Assembly: GCA_026874595.1 (NCBI GenBank)
Contig: CM049313.1
Span: forward strand, 46,198,159-46,262,158
Origin: Sipunculus nudus
Lineage: Eukaryota > Annelida > Sipuncula > Golfingiida > Sipunculidae
Length of the DNA stretch: 64,000 nt
Direction: 5' to 3'
Below, in pieces: positions 24,717 to 36,479 of this stretch (position 1 is the stretch's first letter; the number at the start of each line of letters is the position of its first letter). Made by a program: the position numbers and the translations under genes. The notes beneath the pieces are model-generated. The model was not told the DNA's origin, searched no databases, and saw only the letters and a list, made by a program, of their open reading frames with translations.

Positions 24717-24720
<4 letters not shown>
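21937..24720. other. Copy B segment, non-coding
   Basis: Aligns to 53499-56308. AT-rich, with C- and G-runs (about 22547, 23997-24012) and the 42-bp tandem at 23247. Nothing else recognised. Confidence 0.6.
23247..23330 (+). repeat. 42-bp tandem repeat, 2 copies
   Basis: The unit begins AGATTAGTCAAAAACTCGGT. Copy C has three units (54771, 54813, 54855). Confidence 0.9.

Positions 24721-24769
<49 letters not shown>
24721..24769. repeat. TA microsatellite at a block boundary
   Basis: Shared with copy C (56309-56354) and, much shortened, with copy A (229-244). Copy A homology begins here. Confidence 0.9.
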
Positions 24770-24774
<5 letters not shown>

Positions 24775-24832
24775 CGTGATCTTTTACAATATGAAATTGT
24801 AAACGTGTTTCTCGAACACACTTCTGTTTTTC

Positions 24833-25489
24833 GTATATTACTACGCTCTTTACACAGCGCTTTAACTTTAGGCCTACTTCCTATATCGTAAGCGCTGTTT
24901 ATTATGACCTCGTATCCTGAATTGCAACACCAGAGGGGAGCACTGTATTTTTGTCCAATCAGATGAGACCTTGTGCTGGAAGACAGAGCCAAGCGAGGAA
25001 TATACGGAGCAGATCATGTTCATTTCGTTATGAGTGACAGCTCATCGCCCCGGTAACCATCTGAACAGGCCACAGGCTCAGCGAGAATTGCCCCAGCTGT
25101 TTGCTTAGGGCCTTGGGCACATGGGATGCCCGGCCGGTGAGCTGTAATTCAAATGAAACATAACAACAAAGGCTGCGTGCACACCTCGCTGGCTGATTTC
25201 AGTTCTACACACAACAGATACAGAGGGAGGAATTAAAATTAGACCGTAAACTGATATAAAGCGGCGCTTGAAGCACAGCTATGGGCGGAGCCAGGATACC
25301 TGTCGAGTGTTTGTTTATTGGCATCTGGTTAGCTGCTTGTCACATCATACGCACGTTTCTTTCAGCGGACAACGAACAGCCATCTGGTGTCTAAATATAT
25401 CATAAATGGTCAAAGCTGACAGCGTGAAAATCAGTTGCTTCTTCAGAAGCGCAAGATTTCCGCTGCCTCGGGAGCGTAGTATATTACTA
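24833..25489. repeat. 11-bp direct repeats flanking the segment missing from copy A
   Basis: GTATATTACTA occurs at 24833-24843 and 25479-25489, 646 bp apart. Copy A continues from the first to the second with the intervening sequence gone, as expected for a deletion between short direct repeats. Confidence 0.7.
25020..25400 (+). promoter_or_regulatory. Promoter-like region upstream of the unknown gene
   Basis: More GC-rich than its surroundings, with a GC-box-like GGGCGGAGCC (25284), TGATATAAAGCGG (25252) and several CpG sites. It is kept in copy C (56600-57000), where 58 bp are added, and deleted from copy A. Promoter function is inferred from composition and position only. Confidence 0.3.
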
Positions 25490-25758
25490 GCTAAATACCA
25501 TTTATTGTCTCCTGTAGGGCTCCGACTGTAAATTTTAATTGATGTTTACATACACATGTATATTTAATTATCTCTAAGCTTTGTTTTGACATGTTATTAA
25601 AATTTAATAAGACATGGACAGAATTCATTCTGTTTTCAGGTCGAGGTTCCGCGATTTGAAGGACCAGAAACTGACATAATTTAAGCTATCGACGACTGTG
25701 AATTCAGTCCAATTTTTTCATTATAAATTGATGTTACACACAGAATAATATCTATTGC

Positions 25759-26340
25759 ATGGTATGCTATTGTACGTTCTGTCACATTTCAAAGTTTATG
25801 CACATAATTGCTTATGGGACATTACGGTCTGAGGCCTGTGTTGCAATATGCATAATCCTTCTGTTTGAGTGTTATATTTCATTTAAACAAACAACAGATC
25901 AACAAGCCTTAAGAAATACTACTGTTTCAAGTAGCTTTTCAACAGGTATTTATAACTGCTTAAATTGTGCGATGTATGTAAACGGTTGTTGGAATATAAA
26001 AGATAAAGATAAGAAAACTAATGGAGTTGGGAGGGTTATGAATTTACTATTAAAAGACAACATGATCCCGTTAAAAGGCAATTCATTATTTCAACAGGAA
26101 TTCCAGCATAAGGTAAGTGAATCGCTTCAGTTGTAAAGTTCGGGGAGCTACATAAATAAATTCGTTTCATAACAGTGACATTGTAAATTTTCCCAGGTGA
26201 ATCGATAAATGCATACCTACATATAAAAAAATGTTTTCCAGTTCCAGATACAGACGCAGTCACAGGGACAGAAAATATATTCACTTGAAGATAATGACGA
26301 TGCTAATATTGATGCTTCTTTTGTTAGTATAATAATATAA
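25759..26340 (+). CDS. Candidate two-exon gene, unknown product (copy B)
   Basis: Exon 1 is open from ATG at 25759 to CAGCATAAG|GTAAGT at 26112 (118 codons, phase 0). Exon 2 begins after TTTTCCAG| at 26242 and stays open in phase 0 for 32 codons to TAA at 26338. The product would be about 150 residues: a hydrophobic, Cys-rich N-terminal half, a Lys-rich middle and an acidic EDNDD motif near the end. Copy C keeps both exons and both splice sites; copy A has lost the frame. I recognise no domain. Exon 2 runs into an AAT microsatellite, so the true end may differ. It could also be a fortuitous frame in a recent duplicate. Confidence 0.35.
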
Positions 26341-26430
26341 TAATAATAAAAATAATAATAATAAAAATAATAATAATAATAATTATAATAATAATAATAA
26401 CAATTATTATTATTATAATTAATATTATTA
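26325..26430. repeat. AAT trinucleotide microsatellite
   Basis: Interrupted AAT/ATT tract, about 105 bp; shorter in copy C. Confidence 0.9.
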
Positions 26431-27725
26431 ATAGAGGAAAATGTATACAATGCTTTACTGAAAGTCTATATGTCGGCCACGTTTTAAGAGAATCATAGAA
26501 AGTTATAGCGTCTATGGCAAAATTATTTGTTCTAAGAACCATACATTAGTTATATAACTTACCGGCAGGTAGCAGTACCAGTTCTTGGTGTTGCATTGTA
26601 TTCATATAAACAAAGGACAGGCAAGTACCCTTTAGCACCCTGCTGGGGACCGGCTGACAAGAGTACGACTCTGTCAGGCTTTGAAACATACACTCTACAG
26701 TGCATCGAGTCATCTTCATACATCAGCGGCGTAGGTATTCAAGTAGTGATTAGGGTAATGTAGTCTGTTTCAAAGTACGTTGGGTCAGAACTGTTTCAAG
26801 GCGAATAACATAAGCACTGGTGTTTGGTTGTAGGAATTCACGGGGTATGTAATATCTTGACTGCATGCATATATAAAGTGCTTCCTTGAAATGTATAAAA
26901 ATTTTAATTTTAAAGTTCGATAGGTGAGACAAGTTAGTCCCGGGCGTCCCACAGCGCCCAACACGGCAACAGGAAGAGGTTTGGTTTGAGAAGAAACGAC
27001 CCCTGGCGGAAAGTGGTCTTATTATCTTACCGGCTGCTCCAGTTGAACCTGAGGTCTCCTTTACAGTTATCCTCGACCTAACAAAATCACATTGTTTTGT
27101 GTCAATGGCCTGAGCTAGAATTGTATATGTAAATGAAATCATGCAGATTTACATATGAAGAAATAAATGTTGTGGTAATCACAAGCGAGGCCTTATTGTT
27201 TACTGAGACGTGTTTTGAAGTTTCAGCTCCCCTCTGACATGCGTAGATGATCGTTGAGTGTGGCCAGACACAGTATGATCATTGAATGTTTTTTCTTCAG
27301 GTATTTCCGTCAGTTTATGCATGTAGTAGTCCGTCGTGTGGTGAATTAATATAGATTTCGAAACCATCGTCAAAAGTTCTCCCATTTGTAGGGAAATGTA
27401 AGTTACTCGGTTGGAACAAATTAGGTATAACATTATCACTAAATATGTTAAGAGATAAAGGGGACTATCTATGAGATTTATGGGAGGGACTATTATCCGA
27501 AATGTATAAATATGTTAACTAATGGATATATACTCGAAAGAGCAATTATACAATTATTATAAGTTGTCTCAGTGACTGTACAGATGATACATCAAAATGT
27601 TGAAATGCGGCTGTGTTGTAATGTTACAGGCTTTATTTGGCCATATATGACATATATATATATTGTAAACTAAAAATCTGAACTCTAAGGAATGCAAGCG
27701 CCCACCATGTGTTTGCAATCACTTA
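26431..27725. other. Copy B middle segment, no firm gene
   Basis: Aligns to A (1170-1633 plus 5557-6461) and C (58031-59297). One minus-strand stretch, 26723-26563, is open from ATG to a CTGCCG|GTAAGT donor but is interrupted in A and C; see findings. Other minus-strand frames differ between copies by frameshifts. Confidence 0.5.
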
Positions 27726-27760
27726 TTCGGCCCATCTTCCCAGGTTCATTTGTGCATTTG
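27726..27760 (+). repeat. Single unit of the 35-bp satellite (copy B)
   Basis: One 35-bp unit in the same flanking context as the 117-unit array of copy A. The flank continues TGACTGTACATTTGTG, repeating the unit's own CATTTGTG. Confidence 0.95.
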
Positions 27761-28556
27761 TGACTGTACATTTGTGAATATTCCTTGATGACGTTCCTGA
27801 ATCGAGGTCATGTGCCGGGTCCACACCAAATATAAATCGAAATGCCCTGACAGTTCATGAGACTCCGTTCATGATGACATTAGTTGCGCTGTGCATAAAC
27901 ACGCACAGACACACACAAACAGACATAAACGGGGATGAAAGCATACCCTCCTGGCGGAGGTATTGGACACATTTGACATATTGTAAATGAAAGAGGCCTG
28001 AGACCCAGCAAACACATAACGTAACCATAACGTTCCTGGAATGTCCTGGTTTGGTCACGAAAAGGACGTCGCCAAATAACGTCACCAGGACGTTATGGGA
28101 ACATTTTACTGTAGCTGCAAGAAATGCGCATGCGCACTAGATGACATCGATTCAGGAGACGCCGTCATACCATCAGTATTATCTGAATAATCTACATTAT
28201 ACCAACTGCAGTGGAAGGCATCCATCATTTCAAAGTAAGTGAACTTAAGACATAATACCCAAAGAAAACTAAGATATAATTATTTTGTGATAAAGGACAA
28301 TTTAAGTAGCAATACAAAGAGTGTTTGAAACTTCAAAATACTCCCATGCCTGGTTTGATGTTTTTTGCTTGCTCTGAAGGCATGACCGGTAAATCTTTAA
28401 AAAGAATGATGAAAATATGGCATTGGTGTACAAAACACTCTGTGTGAAGAAGCAGCCTGTAAAAATTAAATTGATATCATTATTTTAAGCTATTGTAAAC
28501 AAAGTCCAGTTTGAACGTCACAACAACGTCCGGAAAACGTCAGTTCTTTTACCATA

Positions 28557-28558
<2 letters not shown>

Positions 28559-28600
<42 letters not shown>
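28559..28600. repeat. TA microsatellite
   Basis: Pure dinucleotide run inside the 7.0 kb element. Confidence 0.9.
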
Positions 28601-28603
<3 letters not shown>

Positions 28604-28692
28604 CCAGGCGCGGATCAAGGATTTTTTGCACCGAGTGGTCAATGGGTGTTATGCATTAAAATTGTCTATATAAAGGTCGTTGGGTGAGAGCA

Positions 28693-28715
28693 GGGGGGGG
28701 GGGGGGGGGGGGGGG
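28693..28715. repeat. Poly-G run of 23
   Basis: Followed at 28776-28791 by another G-rich tract in a similar context (AAAGGTCGTTG.GTGAGAGC), so the two are a short tandem duplication. Confidence 0.85.
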
Positions 28716-28869
28716 CTCGACCCAACCCGCCGTCATGCATAAGATTTGTCTAAAAAAAGGTCGTTGATTGAGAGCGGGGGTGGGGGGGGGGGATCCGCCC
28801 CTAAATTCTTGGTATAAATGTTGCCGGGGATTACATTTGTAATTATTTGTTGGCGACGATATATAAAAC

Positions 28870-30059
28870 ACTACGGAAGCATATTGCTGCCACCTGGTAA
28901 ATGAAAATAAATTATTGATCTCGTTTGTATGATATAGGCCTACTATATATCTCGCACGAGCAACGTATTATCTCGTACCGTACGTACGACATATTGCCTC
29001 GGACAAGAGCTACAGCTACCAGATAGCCTGATTTTAAGAGATATTCAAAATTGATCTAAGAATTAGATATTTGACATAAAGCACGGTGTAGTGGGTCGTT
29101 TAAAATATTTAATGCATAGGCCTTTACAGCCATTGATACGATTGGTTGGTAGCTGAACAGGAAACATTCCATTTTATTAGTTACTTATAACTTTTATTTT
29201 GAACTAAAAAATATTATAAACTATCACCCATGGACGTGCGATTAATCTGTGACAGAAGAATACGAAATTCTAATGCAAGTCTTTTCCTTATAAATCAGGC
29301 TGAAGTGGTGATATAAAATCTACACCTCATATCGGTCTCATATACGTGTAATCTTCCCTTCACGGCGTGAAGTTCAACTTATGCATGGGATCAAGCACTT
29401 CGTTTCATAATATATGAATCATGAACCTCTCTCATGGGAATATCTATATATTTTACAGCATCTCAATAAGTGACATTTAAGTTTCATATTCATTTGCAAT
29501 AACATATGTATTGTCTCACCTTATAAACTCATTTTGGCTGAATAAGAAAGTTGCCCGCAAATCAATCACGGGCGCACTGGTTTAATATCTGCTGTTCATA
29601 GGTTTTATAACATTGTTAAACATGTGTGTGAGTAAACCGAGTCCGTCTGTGTCTGTTTATACCACGCAGAACAAGACCGCGTGACAAGAGGAAAGATCTT
29701 GTTCGCGCACACGCGAAAATTATATAAAAGAGAAGAAACATGAGAGAAACACCAAGAGAAGCTTGATAAAACCTTGATTAATGAAGTTTGGCTTGACCAC
29801 CACCAGGTGGTGTGAGCGCTAAGATTGTTTTTGATCGCGTCCTGCCCTAAGGCAAGCTTTTTTCCACTTGCGTACAGGAGTAGGTAAATAGTTTTATAAC
29901 GAAATATTGAGAGACAGCGTACGTAATATTTTAAGGAACTACACTGCATTTAATGAATACTTAATTAATATACCTGCAGCCTGCGTGGTTTGTGAACTGT
30001 AAATGGGTCCCGTTAGAAGCCAGTTTTCGTGGATTTTAAACTCTCTAATAATACATTCG

Positions 30060-30158
<99 letters not shown>

Positions 30159-31920
30159 CATTATACATAATAGAATCTAATCCTATCGGAGATATAGGAA
30201 CATAAATAAACAACCGATTTAATTGATTTTAAAAGATATCGACAAATCATTGGTAGCCTACAACAGATTAATTGGCACATCAATACATAATATATAAAAA
30301 TCAGACTATTCCTAAATTTCAAGCTATATACATATATGTGTATGTTTTATTAAAAGCGAGTTTATATTTCCAAAAGTATTCATGTCTTATGTTACTATCA
30401 AGGACAGTTGTTTCATCACATCTGAAATAGATGAACACTGCATTGTGCATGGTCTAATTTCTAAATTCTATTTCCATATTAAATTCGCTATATGAGCATA
30501 GTAACAACAAAACTGTGTCCCTTGCACATGTCGGGCTATTTTATCTGGTCAAAAAAGGAACCTCTGTAAGACATTACACGTATTTGTAATGACATTAATA
30601 GTATCCACCGGCTGCGCCATTCAAACACAGCGCTGCATGGCAATATCTCCCAAGGCTTTCAGTAATTCATACACACACACATATTTCGTATGTATATAAA
30701 TAAAAAAAAATAAGTAGAGAGAGCGAGAAAGAGAGAGAGAGAGGATTGTAGTAGGAAGTTTCAAATCCATGAAAAGTCGACCTATTTAAATTTTACATAC
30801 TAGGCATATAAAGTATACATGAAATACAGTGTAATGTCCTATAACATTTTACGATGTCTTTCAATATTTCAATATATCTCACATTATCCATTCTCAAACA
30901 CTTAAAGTCAGGCTCATATAGGTAGCTGTTACCTCTTACCCGAACCCTTTTTTCAACAAGTAGTTTCAATTTGGCAAAGGATTTATTTTTAGCTCGGCTC
31001 ACTATAATTCATCTGAGCTTATAACACGTGGTCCATTGTCCGTCGGTCCGTCTGTCCGTTTGACTGGCACGTTTTGAATCCAAAATTTGGCATACGGTAT
31101 ACTGTTAGATGTCCCCAAGATCTACAAACCGAAAACTGGTTCACTGCCACTTTGTTCCTTTCAGAAATTAAGGAAAAACCTCAATTTTCCATTAAAAACC
31201 TATTACCACACTTTGGGACTGCCTAATATCAAAACCATTCATCTGTTTTTCATATTTACTCATTTTCTTTGTATAAACCATAAATATTCCCGTATATAGT
31301 TTGAAACTGTTTCTATGCATATGTTTGAACATGCTTCAGTTTGAACATTAGGAAACATATGGTCAGATCACAAAATATTTTTTGCAACAATATCATATGA
31401 ACCATCCATGGCCTATATTACCTGTTCCTCTCAGACATTATCTCCATTTGATATAAATTTAGATTTTTAACTTCAAGGTCAACTTCAGCTGAGCACAGAG
31501 ACCCATGGTTCCCTTGTTTTCTTATAAACATTATTACCGGCTCACTATTATGACATCATACGCTGCTATCATACCTATCTAAAACTAAAAGTTTTGTATA
31601 TCACGTGCAGACATCGATTTGATATATTTCACTTCCTTGAAATATTTATACATTTGTGTGTGTGTGTGTTCGTTTCAACTGTGTTTCAGCGGTTTGCAAG
31701 AAGGTGGAGCAGTTGTAAAGTTAGGATGAGAGCATGCCTTATTAAACAGATATATATAGGCCTACATGGCTTATATATCATTATCAGCTGGCCTTTTTTT
31801 TGTAATCTGTGAATGAGATCCGTAAGATTTCTTATATATGTCGTACGTAGGAGACAATATGCATGTCGTACGTAGGAGATAAATCATTTTTTTTACCAGG
31901 TGGCAGCAATACCATTCCGT
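28870..31920. repeat. Inverted pair inside the 7.0 kb element (possible nested insertion)
   Basis: TATTGCTGCCACCTGGTAAA near 28880 recurs inverted near 31900. Inward of each lies GTACGTACGACAT (about 28980) or its complement, twice (31840-31880). The ends cannot be set precisely and no target duplication is visible. Confidence 0.35.
30061..30160. repeat. CT then TA compound microsatellite
   Basis: About 28 bp of CT repeats pass into about 55 bp of TA repeats. Confidence 0.95.
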
Positions 31921-32947
31921 TAAACACAAGTGAATACCATTCATGAATATTTTACACATGGTGGCTGTAGTTTCTTTCAGATCCAAACTTCGCTGTCGTG
32001 CATGGTACTTAATCCCCAGAACATAATGCTGTGGAGGTGGTCCACTCTTCTTGGGTAGATTGCGGATATGATGTGAGTCAGTTCATCAATTCCGTGTTCA
32101 ATATCCAGTTTATCTTATTTTCTGATGTTAAACAAGCACAAAGAATTAGCATTCCTACAAGTACAACTGGTCATCTAAAGTCATTACAGGTCATCGGATT
32201 AATACTGCATTTTTCAAGGTTCTTAATTCGCTTCACGGATAAAAAAAAAAAGATCATTACATAAAGCGGAAAGGATGCAATTCCTGATAAACATATGTGG
32301 AAGACTTGAAGTGGGACTAGTTTTATTTACAGGGGAGAACCGGTAATGTATTGGCCTAGTATATGTACTAGAGGTTGCGCTCTCCATTAATTTAAAATTG
32401 AGCTCGAAAGTTAACACCTTAGAATAGGAAATTCGATATTATATGCTTTCTTGTCCATTATATCATACAGTATAATATAAATCGTTGTGAAATGTATACT
32501 GTTGCAGAAACATGATATGGCCCTACCGCACAGCAAGCTGCATGAGATAACATGTATACCAACATCTCTGATGAAAGTGAGCCGCAATCATAAGGAACGG
32601 ACATTGCAATGAGTTGTATCTGCATTCTGAAGAAGACGGAGGTGGTAAATGTTATAATTTCATGGAATAATCTGTTGTTAAGTTTTGAGTGCTCTATATA
32701 TTTTCGAATCAAATGAGATTCTTGCGGTCATTTATAAAAAAGTATAATACATTGGTAATAGGGATTCGATTATGCTTTATAATTTTCGCACTTAAAATGC
32801 TATTGAGCTGAAGTTGTATGTATTTCCATATTGTATATCATAATTGACAGCAGGGCCAATAATCCGCTGTCATGCATCTCATCTGTGGCCACGCCTGGGA
32901 ATGCCTTTTTTTTCTTTAATTAACGGGAACTATGCCGGGTTTGTCAT

Positions 32948-32967
32948 GGGGGGGGGGGGGGGGGGGG
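32948..32967. repeat. Poly-G run of 20
   Basis: Uninterrupted guanines inside the 7.0 kb element. Confidence 0.9.
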
Positions 32968-33559
32968 TCAACTTCATTTCCTTTTTTTTCACCTAAATCT
33001 TGAGAAAGTGACACAATATATCTCCAGGTATCGTCACAGCGCCTTCTATTTGATCAGAAACTACACATCCACATAAGAATGGACAAAACGTATAAATAAT
33101 GAATTATTTTTTTCAGATGAGAGTTGAGATATATAGGTCGATATGAGAATTTAAAGGCTATACACCAGCACATCTTTCGGTCACTCTGTTCCTGCCAAAG
33201 TTACATCCATTTTCCTAGCCAAGCTGACTTCGCCTTTCATGTTCAAGCCCTGGTACTTTCGTCTACGAAAGCAGGTAAATCTATTTTGACATTTCTAAGT
33301 TAAAATTTATTTGTGATTGTTTATACATTATAAAATATTAAGCATCTTTCGGCTCATCTGTATAAGCTATTACCACCGCTTCCAATGTCCGTTTGTGAGC
33401 AGCTTTTCTCAGAAATGACTGATGAATGTTATTTAAATTTTGTGCACATGCATGTTCACTCGGGCAGGGATAAGCACATCCCACTTTTGGTGGTTACAAA
33501 TAAAACTATTTATTTTACACGGACTGTACAAATAGGTATTATAACTAATAACTAGACAC

Positions 33560-33690
33560 TGTTAATGGCTGAGGTTCTGGCGTCGGGTAATGTGTAGGGG
33601 TGAACTCTAATATCCACGCCTGGAATCGAACTCTGGTCACCAGCGGAAAGAGCTGAGTGATTTATCCTATGACTGTTCAGGCCCTGTATT
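33560..33690 (-). repeat. tRNA-derived SINE relic
   Basis: On the minus strand, AGTTCGATTCC (complement of 33622-33632) is a near-consensus pol III B box. About 40 bp upstream on the same strand, AACAGTCATAGGATA resembles an A box preceded by GGGCCTG. Length and spacing fit a tRNA-derived SINE head. No poly-A tail or target duplication was identified. Confidence 0.4.
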
Positions 33691-34044
33691 TTGTTTATTT
33701 TAAAAAAATCTTGGTTCAATAATGAATTACAGCACAGATTTGTGGCTTTCTGTGCCACTGGTGTCCAGATATTCACTAAATTATATCTTATGTTTATCTT
33801 AGTTAAAGAGTTTCACATGACCAAAACACGTGCATGCATGCATGGCAACTTACTTTCGTATAGTTATAAGCGATATTATTCTGTTTCAGCAGTTTTTATT
33901 GTACTTTGTACAGACTTTGAATAAGTTTTTATATTTGATGTTACAATCATGCACGATATTTGTTTCATTGGTGAGCATGCATGGTCACTTGTGTTCTTTG
34001 TTGAAGCTAATAATTCATGTTGTGTTCATGTGTGTCGGTTACAG

Positions 34045-34799
34045 CTATCATATGGCATGTGGGAGACACATCACAAGCTAAGGCAAAGTGAGGGGCTGCT
34101 GGGAGATCACAAGACAGTCATGCCAACAATACATGCACCATTTAGCGACTCTCAGGAGCACACCACGAGAAAACGACGAAAGTAAGTTTTTTAAGGTTTA
34201 TGTTATAAATAACACTTGTTGTCAATTCAAGAAAATGATATCTATAAGACTGAATTGAATTGAAGGGTCGGCTTCGAGATAATTATGCAAACAAATTCCT
34301 GTTCTTACATTGTGTCCTAAGACTTTTTACATTGCCTTTTCGTTTTCCTAAGCTATCAGTTAATCATATCAGAATTACTATTGACTTAACTTTTCTTTAC
34401 CCTACGTTTCATTTATACAATAAGAAGTATCCTTATAATATTTAAGAATATGTCCTTTATAAGGTTGAATTTTATTACTTAAGTTTAATTGATACAATCT
34501 GTCAGCATTGTAACTTTTCCATAATCTTACCTGAGTACACCACTTGTTCATACAACATTTGCAGTATGTTTTCTATTGGCAGGAGGCCTATAAAGCATTG
34601 CATAAAACATTCAAGAAACTTAAATATCTATTTTATACCCATCAAGGAATCCCAGGCCAAGAATGCTCCAGCCGCAATACGGAACAGAGAACAGCTGCAA
34701 TATACGGAACAGCGCACAACCATCAAAACCGGGGTTCGAGCCACCAAGGACAATATTAAAGCCCGCATAGCGCAACATCTGACACCGAGACTTCAATAA
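34045..34799 (+). CDS. Candidate spliced 3' end of a gene inside the 7.0 kb element
   Basis: Exon 34045-34181 lies between a GGTTACAG| acceptor and a |GTAAGT donor, open throughout, ending in a basic RKRRK stretch. An acceptor TATTGGCAG| at 34582 gives a second exon, 34583-34799, in matching phase, ending in TAA with AATAAA-type signals at about 34795 and 34810. The combined frame is about 117 codons, polar and basic, with a Gln/Thr/Arg-rich end. It sits just inside the right subterminal region. It could be the last exons of a lost transposase or a captured host fragment. I recognise no domain, and phase agreement may be chance. Confidence 0.25.
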
Positions 34800-35035
34800 A
34801 CCAACTTAAATAAAGCACGTAGTTCTCCAAATGAATGTTTGCATGAAAATGAAAGGGATTTGAAAGGTTGTGGGAAGGTTCCTGGAATGTCATTTCATGA
34901 CGTTATAGCATGACGTTCAGAGGACGTCTACAAAACTCCACACATTCACGTCAGCAGGACGTTCGGGTCGAATGTCCCCATGACATACACGTAACGTCAC
35001 CCTAACGTCCCCGAAACGTTATTTTGTTTGCTGGG

Positions 35036-36184
35036 GAGAGGGCTACGGATGTTTTTACTATATAATCTGGTTGTATAGTGGTTAGCACACTTGACCTGTG
35101 ACCTTCCTCCTGGCAGCGAGAATACCCATTTACCTAACTTTACAGGGAAACTGACGTTAATACTGTAGTTGGCTTGTTATTCTCGGTAGCCCATTTTCAC
35201 AATTGTGCCTTATAGTATTTTACATACCTAGAGTGTATATACATTATTTTAAATATTTCAATCATGCACAAAAGGGTAAACAAATGAGAAAATAAGAGAA
35301 AATTGAAAGGAGTACATATTCTTGTTAATATTGGCGGATAATATAAAACCTTGCATTTACATTTATATTTACAAGATAAGTCTTTGATTTACGGCTAACA
35401 CAACATGTATGCTATTCTTAATAATATCAGTTTATTGCCCTTCAAATGTTTACACCATGGACAAAAGATAAAACGTTAATGAGGATAAATGACTCTTCAT
35501 CTCTGAAGAAAAGATAATTATACACGGAGTTTTTTTTTTTGCGCGCTATACAATCCAATTTGACTACACAGGTAACCTCGAAAAGGCTTAGACATATTCT
35601 ACTAAAATCGCATACACGTGTAAAAAAATTTCTATAAAATTTCATGAAATGGAGGTTTATGGATGTCGGTGAATATTATAAATTCCTTAAATGGAGGGGT
35701 CGGGGAAGGTATGCTTTCTCTGAATTTAAGCAGTGAATATTTTCTATTAATTCCAAGGAAGGGTTTTATAGATATCAAATAAATCAAGTTATAACGAAGG
35801 TTTTACCGAGTGAAATGAATCTTACTATAACAGATAAAAAGGTTTATCAAGTTTCTTGTCGATAAAACGGAACAAACTCAGTGTAAGCAGTCACAGACAG
35901 GTTTCGCTGATGTGGCGGGAACGGTCTTTGGAAGCCTGTATTTATAGCCAAACCAAGTATTATCCCTGTACGAAAAAAAAATAAAATGGTTTCTCATGAT
36001 ATTTTGCATACCTACTCCATATCTATATCCAACATTGGTAGATATTCTGTAGATAAGCTTTAAAAAATTCTCTGTATCTTACATTAGTTTAGTGGACAGC
36101 CTGGTGGTACGATGAAATGAAGTGTTTGTGGTTGCCATAAAATCTTATATATATTCCTGTCCCCATGGTGCCAACAATGATTTC

Positions 36185-36186
<2 letters not shown>
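35036..36186 (+). repeat. Segmental duplication, copy B (distal part)
   Basis: Aligns to 10801-11716 in A (to about 35961) and to 59576-60550 in C. Contains the tRNA-like relic at 35065-35135. No conserved open frame. Confidence 0.8.

Positions 36187-36239
<53 letters not shown>
36187..36239. repeat. TA microsatellite
   Basis: Marks the left edge of a segment of about 1.3 kb (36187-37504) absent from copy C, where TTTCGTA continues almost directly to the sequence homologous to 37505. Confidence 0.9.
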
Positions 36240-36241
<2 letters not shown>

Positions 36242-36479
36242 TTTTTATAGGTTACGAAGAATCTCACCGAGATGTTTGAAAGTTCAAGAAACAAGTGACC
36301 CATGGGTCATGACGCTCGGCCGACTGACATGTTGACAATATGTCCTTGCATATGGAACTAGTTCAGATAATGCAGGTGGCATCATCATTCATACAAATTA
36401 GGTTAAGATCATTAAGACGCATAAGCACACCAATATTATGACAATCCATTCAACCACTTTTAATGGTGTGGGTAAGAAA

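Larger units (their letters stand above)
12922..28003 (+). repeat. Segmental duplication, copy B (proximal and middle part)
   Basis: Aligns to copy C from 47609 onward: 12922-15220 to 47609-49941, then, after the 3.1 kb insertion, 18346-28003 to 49942-59575. Identity is high by eye, with small indels and microsatellite length changes. The copy resumes at 35036 after the 7.0 kb insertion. Confidence 0.9.
28004..35035. mobile_element. 7.0 kb DNA element with CCCAGCAAACA ends
   Basis: The left end reads CCCAGCAAACACATAACGT and the complement of the right end CCCAGCAAACAAAATAACGT. Paralogous sites in A (10793-10807) and C (59566-59580) are uninterrupted: GCCT(G/T)AGAGAGGGCT. Comparing flanks (GCCTGAGA before, GAGAGGGCT after) implies a 2-bp GA duplication. 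Both subterminal regions (28012-28110 and 34900-35020) are dense in AACGT/ACGTT/GACGTC motifs, as is 28510-28545. The interior is AT-rich, with microsatellites, a tRNA-like SINE relic and candidate exons near the right end. No recognisable transposase, so the superfamily is undetermined. Confidence 0.82.

Noticed and set aside
26750-27142. 130-codon minus-strand open frame
   Set aside because: The corresponding frames in A and C are shifted, and the apparent donor in B comes from a one-base deletion relative to both.
29605-29949. 114-codon minus-strand open frame in the 7.0 kb element
   Set aside because: No recognisable domain or splice context; length within chance expectation for the window.
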